Part shown: in pieces, positions 1 through 4,495 of the stretch
Numbering within the stretch: position 1 is the stretch's first letter
Layout: each line of letters starts with the position of its first letter
Origin: Candidatus Methanoperedens sp.
GTDB taxonomy: Archaea > Halobacteriota > Methanosarcinia > Methanosarcinales > Methanoperedenaceae
Length of the DNA stretch: 5,681 nt
Assembly (NCBI GenBank): GCA_028679855.1
Contig: JAJRAP010000100.1
Span: forward strand, 1 to 5,681
Reading direction: 5' to 3'
Notes under the pieces: model-generated
Seen by the model: only the letters and a program-made list of their open reading frames with translations
Database searches by the model: none
Told to the model about the DNA's origin: nothing
Translations under genes and position numbers: made by a program

Positions 1-1094
1 CATTGTTTGATTAAATAATCTTTAACGTCTTCTGCATGAATGTATCTTGTGCCTTTCTGGTCTTTACCGGTTCGTTCGACCTGCACAAGACAGATTGGGC
101 AGATAAATTCACCTGTGTTAGCTTCATATTCTTTAGCTTTTTGTTCCAGAAAGTTTCTTTTTTCTACACTTGCAAGCATTGTATTTTGCCAGTCGAGTTC
201 TGCTTTATTAGTAATATGCAGATCGAGTTTTATCATCTCCTCCAGATTAAGTTCCTGTCCGCTGATATTAACTAAATTATTACTGTTTTGAGGCGGAGTG
301 GCTGATAATTCAACAACTATGGATGGGTTAAAATCCCGGATTGTTTTTTGTGCAATTTCGCTGTAGGCTTTATGTCCTTCGTCAATAATTATTATGGGTT
401 TTAAAATCCTCAGTGTATTCCCAAGAGATGTTTTTACAATTTTTCCGAAAAATCCAATTTCATCGCCAAAATAATGTAAATTGGGAAATTGTTTCATGAG
501 TTTCTCATTTCCCGCCCTGTCATCTTCCTGTGGGAAAAAGTCCGCAAAACTCCCGCTGTCTTTGAAGACATTTAACACTTCTTTATTTTGTCTGCTTGCA
601 GAAGGTAACATCAAAAGCATTACGACAAGATTTTCTTTTATATCTAAAGCGGTGAATTTATCAGTTTTTTCCAGAATTTCTGTTCTACCGCCACTTGATA
701 TATCCAAAACCTGGCGATATGGATGCTCTCGATTTTTTAAGTTGGCAAGTGTTTGTCTGTAAATTTGAGTAGTTGGAACAATCCATAGAACGATTCCTGT
801 TTGTTTTTTAAGATAAATTTTATTGATCAGGTCTATTGTATGGCAGGCAAGTACCGTTTTACCGCCTCCTGTAGGAATCTTAATATAAAAATCCGGCAGT
901 TCTTCATCCAGACCATTTTTTTTAGAATAATAAGTTCTACCAATGACTTTTTCCCATGCTTTCAATGGAAAGTTGATAGATAGCTCGGGGTCTATTTCAA
1001 CTGCCTTGTCGTTTTTTGCCTTAAAATCAGCCAGTGCATCGAGGTAAAGTTTTACAGTTTCCAATGTCTTCTTCTGGTATTCTTTAAGTTCCAT
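1..1094 (-). CDS. res: Type III restriction enzyme, Res (helicase/nuclease) subunit, partial
   Basis: The 364 visible codons run without a stop to the left edge, so the C-terminal part is missing. The product matches the superfamily 2 helicase core of type III Res proteins, which use ATP while bound to Mod to move along DNA and cut near unmethylated sites. Visible motifs are Walker A IPTGGGKT (residues 73-80), a motif Ia-like VPTTQ (106-110), Walker B DEGH (238-241) and motif III SATPP (264-268). The stretch ICLVQVERTGKDQ (334-346) resembles the conserved linker after the first helicase domain of this family. Helicase motifs V and VI and the PD-(D/E)XK nuclease lie outside the window; family members are commonly about 900-1000 aa. 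The ATG at 1094 is 7 nt after the DUF2283 stop and has no clear Shine-Dalgarno, which suggests translational coupling. Function is confident; intactness of the unseen part is unknown. Confidence 0.9.
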   Translation of the reverse strand, partial: MELKEYQKKTLETVKLYLDALADFKAKNDKAVEIDPELSINFPLKAWEKVIGRTYYSKKNGLDEELPDFYIKIPTGGGKTVLACHTIDLINKIYLKKQTGIVLWIVPTTQIYRQTLANLKNREHPYRQVLDISSGGRTEILEKTDKFTALDIKENLVVMLLMLPSASRQNKEVLNVFKDSGSFADFFPQEDDRAGNEKLMKQFPNLHYFGDEIGFFGKIVKTSLGNTLRILKPIIIIDEGHKAYSEIAQKTIRDFNPSIVVELSATPPQNSNNLVNISGQELNLEEMIKLDLHITNKAELDWQNTMLASVEKRNFLEQKAKEYEANTGEFICPICLVQVERTGKDQKGTRYIHAEDVKDYLIKQ

Positions 1095-1101
1095 TTTATC
1101 T

Positions 1102-1320
1102 TTAAGCCAGTGCTTTTTCTTTAACTATTGATAAGTCAATCATATCAAGAGGATTCTTTGTTGTTCTTTTCCCCGCATCAAGTATTTCAATGGAAACAAT
1201 CCTTCCATCCTCAGAATAATCGATTATTATGCCATCAAGCTCGCATGATTCAGCGATTGTCTCTTCTGCAATAAACTCGATATTTAAGAGGTCATGTGCC
1301 GGGTCGTATTCTATTTTCAT
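1102..1320 (-). CDS. DUF2283 family small protein (putative antitoxin-like partner)
   Basis: This 72-aa protein has the DUF2283 pattern: an N-terminal MKIEYDPAHDLLNIEF, a central acidic GIIIDYSEDGRIVSIEIL strand-turn-strand (about residues 30-47), and a short polar tail. No signal peptide or membrane segment is visible. DUF2283 proteins are small and poorly characterised, and are often encoded next to DUF4258 or other RelE/BrnT-like small proteins, as here. The ATG overlaps the upstream gene's stop as ATGA, and a near-perfect AAGGAGG lies 7 nt upstream. It is therefore probably translated strongly, which would suit an antitoxin made in excess. It ends 7 nt before res, so it sits inside the restriction-modification operon. 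The family call is confident; the antitoxin role is inference from context only. Confidence 0.85.
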   Translation of the reverse strand: MKIEYDPAHDLLNIEFIAEETIAESCELDGIIIDYSEDGRIVSIEILDAGKRTTKNPLDMIDLSIVKEKALA

Positions 1321-1583
1321 TTATTTTCCTCCTTCCAGTAGCGATCGATCTGTGATGTAAGATAAGCCGTTACTATAATATATACTTCTTCAGTTTCTTC
1401 ATAAATCACTCTCAAAAGATATTCTTTGCCACCCAATAGCAGCTTCTTGTGCGCAACTTTCCTGTTGCCGTATCCTTCCACCACCTGCATGGGATTTGTG
1501 ATTGCTTCTTCTATCCATTCCCTCTTGATTTCTCTGCGCTTTGATTTCTTTTCGGCTATCGGGATTATTTCTATTCTTTTCAT
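1317..1583 (-). CDS. DUF4258 family small protein (putative toxin-like partner)
   Basis: This 88-aa basic protein matches DUF4258. It has an N-terminal Lys/Arg-rich segment (KKSKRREIKREW, residues 12-23), then the family core NPMQVVEGYGNRKVAHK (30-46), a LLRVIYEE strand (56-63), and the closing VTAYLTSQIDRYW (71-83) with the conserved T-A-Y and R-Y positions. DUF4258 proteins are small, uncharacterised, and resemble RelE/BrnT-type toxins in size, charge and gene pairing. It starts 5 nt after the mod stop without an obvious Shine-Dalgarno, so it is probably translated by coupling to mod at a lower level. It overlaps the DUF2283 gene by 4 nt. A toxin role is inference; the pair could instead be an accessory module of the restriction-modification system. 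Confidence 0.85.
   Translation of the reverse strand: MKRIEIIPIAEKKSKRREIKREWIEEAITNPMQVVEGYGNRKVAHKKLLLGGKEYLLRVIYEETEEVYIIVTAYLTSQIDRYWKEENK
1328..1334 (-). promoter_or_regulatory. Strong Shine-Dalgarno of the DUF2283 gene
   Basis: On the minus strand this reads AAGGAGG, with a 7-nt spacer to the ATG at 1320. It lies inside the last codons of the DUF4258 gene. It is the strongest ribosome-binding site in the operon, while the DUF4258 and res starts have no clear site. The second small gene is thus favoured in translation. Confidence 0.8.
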
Positions 1584-1588
1584 TATTT

Positions 1589-3091
1589 TTATGATTTTAA
1601 TTTATAAATCTCAAAAGGCAACTGGCAATAGTCTATGCGGTATTCCAGAAGATAATCATGATCTAAATATTTGCTCGGCGCAAAAACTAACCGCTTTTTG
1701 TTTTTATACTCACCCAAGTTTTTTGCTCTATCAAGCGTAAGCGCGGTTGTTCTTAAATATTCAATATCAGGCTTGTAGAATAAATATACTTCATACTCTT
1801 TGGATTCACCGATAAAATTGCGTTTTTCATCAACTTTCTCTGGGTCAAATTCTTCACCTGTGGCTGTATAAAAAATATAGCGTGCAAGTTCAAGATAACC
1901 CGGAAGCTTATCCCCTTCCAGAATGCTTTCATCTGCGTAATCTTCACACTCAACTAAAATAAATTTGCGGTTGCCTTCTTCTGTGTTTAATTCTAAAACT
2001 GCATTGGCTGTTGTACCAGAGCCTGCAAAAGAATCAAGAATGATCGAGTCCTTTTCCGTCGAGATTTGAAGAATTCGCTTAATAAGCGATGTTGGTTTTG
2101 GAGTATCGAAAGGTAATTGGATTTCACTGAAGATTTCTTTTATTTCCTTTTTCGCGGATTCGTTATCTCCCACTTCAGTACGAAGCCATAATGTGAGTGG
2201 AACTACCCCTTCTTGCACTTCAGAGAGAAAAATTTTCAATGATGGAACATTATCCCCGGTTTTCCCGAACCAAATACGATTGTCAGAGCGCAATTTATTA
2301 AAATTATCTTCTGAGGTCATCCATGACCTTCCTTTAGGAGGATTTACAACTCTGCCAGACTGTGTGGTTATTGGATAATCATACTCCTCTGAGTATGTTT
2401 TTACTGAAAGATCAGCAGATTTCCAGAGTCCTCGCGGATCATTATCAGGATTTTTATACCTTGCATTTTGTTCTTCTGTTCTAGGAATTAAATTTCTTAC
2501 CCAACCCCCTTTTTCTAAACCATCATTTCTTTTCTTGGCATACACAACAATAAAATCATGCATATCCGAAAAATAATTAGCATCATTCTGTGGCGAATAT
2601 TTTTTTTGCCATATAATATTGGCAATAAAATTTTCTTCTCCGAATACCTCATCCATTAAAATTCTAAATCGATGTTGTTCATTATCATCAATACTAACAA
2701 AAATAACTCCATCTTCTCTTAACAATTCCCTCAATAATTTCAATCTCGGCATCATCATGCAGAGCCATTTATCATGCCGTGTAAAGTCTTCCTTATCTAC
2801 AACCTTCCCCAGCCACTCCTGCATCATCGGGCTATTGACATTATCGTTATAAACCCAATTTTCATTTCCCGTGTTATAGGGAGGATCAATGTAAATGCAC
2901 TTTATTTTGCCCGCATAAGTTGGAAGGAGAGCTTTCAAAGCTTTGAGGTTGTCCCCGTGGATTATGAGATTATCATTCAGGCTGACTTTATCAGTCAGGC
3001 TTTTATCTTTCTGTGGTACAAGCTGATGATACTTTACTGCTAAATGATGATTTTGAACAAAGGTCTTCCCTTTGAAATTCAGTACAGCCAT
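1589..3091 (-). CDS. mod: Type III restriction-modification methyltransferase, Mod subunit (N6-adenine)
   Basis: This 500-aa protein is a beta-class site-specific DNA methyltransferase that transfers a methyl group from S-adenosylmethionine to adenine N6. It also provides sequence recognition for the Mod-Res complex. Motifs come in beta order. The catalytic motif IV DPPYNTG is at residues 69-75, preceded by NLIIHGDNL (41-49). The segment GVIFVSIDDNE (128-138) follows. A variable region of about 160-330 is the likely target-recognition domain. The motif X-like segment KPTSLIKRIL is at 332-341, the SAM-binding motif DSFAGSGTT at 353-361, and the following acidic strand FILVEC at 377-382. It is shorter than EcoP15I Mod (about 640 aa), but all catalytic motifs are present and no frameshift is seen. 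The ATG at 3091 has GGAG 9 nt upstream. It is the first gene of a four-gene operon. The recognition sequence cannot be predicted from the sequence alone. Confidence 0.95.
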   Translation of the reverse strand: MAVLNFKGKTFVQNHHLAVKYHQLVPQKDKSLTDKVSLNDNLIIHGDNLKALKALLPTYAGKIKCIYIDPPYNTGNENWVYNDNVNSPMMQEWLGKVVDKEDFTRHDKWLCMMMPRLKLLRELLREDGVIFVSIDDNEQHRFRILMDEVFGEENFIANIIWQKKYSPQNDANYFSDMHDFIVVYAKKRNDGLEKGGWVRNLIPRTEEQNARYKNPDNDPRGLWKSADLSVKTYSEEYDYPITTQSGRVVNPPKGRSWMTSEDNFNKLRSDNRIWFGKTGDNVPSLKIFLSEVQEGVVPLTLWLRTEVGDNESAKKEIKEIFSEIQLPFDTPKPTSLIKRILQISTEKDSIILDSFAGSGTTANAVLELNTEEGNRKFILVECEDYADESILEGDKLPGYLELARYIFYTATGEEFDPEKVDEKRNFIGESKEYEVYLFYKPDIEYLRTTALTLDRAKNLGEYKNKKRLVFAPSKYLDHDYLLEYRIDYCQLPFEIYKLKS

Positions 3092-3100
3092 CTGTTTAGT

Positions 3101-3104
3101 CTCC
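3101..3104 (-). promoter_or_regulatory. Shine-Dalgarno of mod
   Basis: On the minus strand GGAG lies 9 nt upstream of the ATG at 3091 and supports that start over downstream methionines. Confidence 0.6.
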
Positions 3105-3110
3105 GTCTTT

Positions 3111-3136
3111 TGTTAAGGATAACATGGTATTTAACA
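3111..3136. repeat. Inverted repeat at the predicted start of the mod transcript
   Basis: TGTTAA (3111-3116) and TTAACA (3131-3136) form 6-bp inverted arms around a 14-nt spacer. The element falls about where transcription should start if the TATA-like box at 3159-3167 is used. It could be an operator or an RNA hairpin near the 5' end of the mRNA. In AT-rich DNA a 6-bp palindrome may also be chance. Confidence 0.3.
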
Positions 3137-3158
3137 ACATCTACTTGAGGCGACCTGA

Positions 3159-3167
3159 TTAAATAAA
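3159..3167 (-). promoter_or_regulatory. TATA-like box for the restriction-modification operon
   Basis: On the minus strand this reads TTTATTTAA, a fair match to the archaeal TATA element. Start of transcription is expected about 25 nt downstream, near 3135, giving a leader of about 45 nt before mod. It overlaps the edge of the tandem repeat at 3166-3185. No second box of equal quality is seen in this spacer. Confidence 0.45.
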
Positions 3168-3185
3168 TCTGCGTTAATCTGTGGT
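3166..3185. repeat. 10-bp tandem repeat (AATCTGCGTT / AATCTGTGGT)
   Basis: Two adjacent 10-bp units share 8 of 10 bases. The ATCTGCG/ATCTGTGG pattern resembles short intergenic repeats that recur in many environmental bacterial and archaeal genomes; that comparison is from memory. It lies between the marker protein 11 stop and the operon promoter. Confidence 0.45.
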
Positions 3186-3194
3186 TTTTCCACA
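3180..3194 (-). terminator. Small hairpin after the marker protein 11 gene, weak terminator candidate
   Basis: TGTGG and CCACA form a 5-bp stem around a 5-nt A/T loop, 7 nt beyond the stop codon of the upstream gene. No T-run follows it on the minus strand, so it does not fit either an intrinsic terminator or the usual archaeal poly-T signal well. Read-through into the restriction-modification operon is possible. Confidence 0.2.
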
Positions 3195-3201
3195 ATAATT
3201 T

Positions 3202-4125
3202 TCATATCATCACGGCTTCCTCATTCCTCGAAAACCACGGAAGCGCTGCTAAGGCACCTATCATGCCCTTACCCCCGATGCATATCTCGACATTGTTTTC
3301 TTTTGCTGTTTTTATAGCAAGCTCTTTTGTTATCATTTTGCTCCTGCACAGCCTGCTGTATTCCATAAGCTCCTCTGCATTGAAGTCAGACATTGCTACC
3401 ATGCCTGTCTCATTCGAAACGCTGTATTTTTCAAGCCCCTCTCTTATATCTTCAAGCAACCCTTTTTTTTGGCATTCCGTGCAGGCGAATTCAAGCACTG
3501 TCGCCACGCAGTTCTGGGTCTTATCAGGAACGGGATAGAGCTGGACAAGTGTATGTGAGATGTATTTACGTTCAGGTGCATCAACAACAGATGCGATGTT
3601 ATGTGCGAGAGTCCATGTGGCTCCTACCTCTTTTGAGTCTGTATTGTCAATTCCAACAAGGACGCGCTCTCTTTTCGGGACAACTATCGTACCGCTCGCT
3701 TTCTTGCCACCACCTGATTCAGAAAGCCGGCATCTAAGGACGCCGGAAGCATAAGCCCTGCACGTTGTTGCGCCCACGCCTCCTCCCCCGAGACCGCTGT
3801 ACGTTATCTCTATCTCGTCACCGTTCACGATAACGGATTCAATACCCGCAGCAGCGACCGATGACTTGAGATCGAGGGGGATGCTTCCCGTTCTGACAAG
3901 GTAGCGCATCATGTCCCCAACAGCACGGCATTTGATCACAAGCGGGCTTTTAGAATAATGGTACAGTGCCCAGGCTGAGCCGCCGTAGCAACTAGATCGT
4001 TCCATAATTTCAACATGCTCATTCTTCCTGTCGGCTACTGCGTATATTCCTTTGTAGGTGATATTATAAGGGTCAGATAATTGCATAGTTTCCACTGGTT
4101 TTGGCATATAGAGGAATATACTCAT
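3202..4125 (-). CDS. Methanogenesis marker protein 11 (TiaS-like)
   Basis: The 307-aa product matches methanogenesis marker protein 11, a family known almost only from methanogens and related methane-oxidising archaea and without an established function. Visible signatures are LSDPYNITYKGI (16-27), CYGGSAWALYHYSKSPLV (46-63), the glycine-rich GLGGGGVGATTCR (111-123), GIDNTDSKEVGATWTLAH (158-175), HTLVQLYPVPDKTQNCV (191-207) and a C-terminal GGKGMIGALAALPW (284-297). The GID(N/D)TD and GMIGALAAL segments are shared with TiaS, which modifies the tRNA-Ile2 anticodon with agmatine, so an ATP-dependent RNA- or protein-modifying role is possible. The second Asp of the TiaS motif is Asn161 here. The protein looks soluble. 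The start is uncertain: M1 directly follows an in-frame TGA and lacks a Shine-Dalgarno; M7 (4107) and M14 (4086, just before the conserved LSDPY) are alternatives. It is divergent from tgtA. Confidence 0.9.
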   Translation of the reverse strand: MSIFLYMPKPVETMQLSDPYNITYKGIYAVADRKNEHVEIMERSSCYGGSAWALYHYSKSPLVIKCRAVGDMMRYLVRTGSIPLDLKSSVAAAGIESVIVNGDEIEITYSGLGGGGVGATTCRAYASGVLRCRLSESGGGKKASGTIVVPKRERVLVGIDNTDSKEVGATWTLAHNIASVVDAPERKYISHTLVQLYPVPDKTQNCVATVLEFACTECQKKGLLEDIREGLEKYSVSNETGMVAMSDFNAEELMEYSRLCRSKMITKELAIKTAKENNVEICIGGKGMIGALAALPWFSRNEEAVMI

Positions 4126-4140
4126 TCATATCATTTATCG

Positions 4141-4290
4141 TTCTATTTTTACAGTCCCGGCGCTTCATGGATCCGTGAGGAGTACCTGAGTATCGGCAAC
4201 CACAGCCCGAAACAATACGTGAACCAGAGGTGGCCTCAGTAAGATGCGACATACCCGCACGGAATGGAAGCTTGGGCAGAAAAAAAATAA
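4141..4290 (+). pseudogene. Possible gene relic with an in-frame stop
   Basis: One plus-strand frame reads coding-like sequence with ordinary amino-acid composition, including SPGASWIREEY and NHSPKQYVNQRWPQ. It meets TAA at 4240-4242, then continues in the same frame as DATYPHGMEAWAEKK to a second TAA at 4288-4290. Composition drops to AT-rich immediately after the second stop, as expected at a true gene end. It has no start codon context and runs into the 5' end of the marker protein 11 gene on the other strand. This suggests the 3' remnant of a decayed gene, perhaps a transposase tail, but I cannot name the family. Chance is a real alternative. Confidence 0.3.
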
Positions 4291-4438
4291 ATTAAAAGAT
4301 AACCTGATAACGAGACTTTATGAGAATTCTGTGTCGAGTGTTTATAATTGGGATCATAAGAGAGATTACAGGGAAGCAGAGGTATAAGAGATATATCTTT
4401 ACGGATTATGTGGAGATTATAGCAAGAGGGACGAAGGA

Positions 4439-4447
4439 TTAATTAAA
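4439..4447 (+). promoter_or_regulatory. TATA-like box for tgtA
   Basis: TTAATTAAA lies about 50 nt before the tgtA start. With the usual spacing of about 25 nt, transcription would begin near 4470 and give a leader of about 25 nt that includes the GGAGG site. Confidence 0.45.
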
Positions 4448-4482
4448 TGTCAAAGAAACTATGGAGCACATCAAAATGAACT

Positions 4483-4487
4483 GGAGG
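4483..4487 (+). promoter_or_regulatory. Shine-Dalgarno of tgtA
   Basis: GGAGG is followed by an 8-nt spacer and the ATG at 4496. The in-frame sequence that follows aligns with the expected N-terminus of the family, so this fixes the start. Confidence 0.85.
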
Positions 4488-4495
4488 CGTTAAAG

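Larger units (their letters stand above)
4126..4495. other. Divergent intergenic region between marker protein 11 and tgtA
   Basis: These 370 bases hold no gene I can assign. The part up to about 4280 is moderately GC-rich and coding-like (see the relic at 4141-4290); the part from about 4281 to 4450 is AT-rich. Two small overlapping plus-strand frames exist: 4244-4387 (47 codons, very polar, starting 1 nt after the relic's first stop) and 4320-4442 (40 codons). Neither has a Shine-Dalgarno or a recognisable motif, so I do not call them genes. On the minus strand an A-rich TGTAAAAATAG near 4144-4154 could be a poor TATA element for the marker protein 11 gene, which would then have almost no leader. 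No tRNA or C/D-box RNA is evident. Confidence 0.6.

Noticed and set aside
36..983. Several plus-strand open frames of 60-93 codons.
   Set aside because: All are antisense to res, which has a continuous frame with ordered helicase motifs.
2600..2607. Run of eight A (minus strand) inside mod, like the tracts that drive phase variation of type III methyltransferases.
   Set aside because: Equal runs of eight occur in res (916-923) and in the marker protein 11 gene (3463-3470), so the length is nothing special here, and all three frames are intact.
3393..3737. Open frame of 114 codons on the plus strand.
   Set aside because: It lies antisense to the conserved motifs of marker protein 11 and shows no domain or ribosome-binding site.
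3202..4125. Annotation as a genuine TiaS (tRNA-Ile2 agmatinylcytidine synthetase).
   Set aside because: The GID-TD motif is at residue 158 rather than at the N-terminus, and the LSDPY, YHYSKSP and GLGGGGVGA segments belong to methanogenesis marker protein 11.
4240..4242. Stop recoding (such as pyrrolysine) joining the two parts of the relic.
   Set aside because: Pyrrolysine uses UAG; this codon is UAA, so decay of a gene is the simpler reading.
4126..4495. tRNA, C/D-box RNA or CRISPR repeats in the divergent spacer.
   Set aside because: No cloverleaf, no paired C and D boxes and no regularly spaced repeats were found; GAGG-TGG-CCTC at 4227-4237 is only a 4-bp stem.
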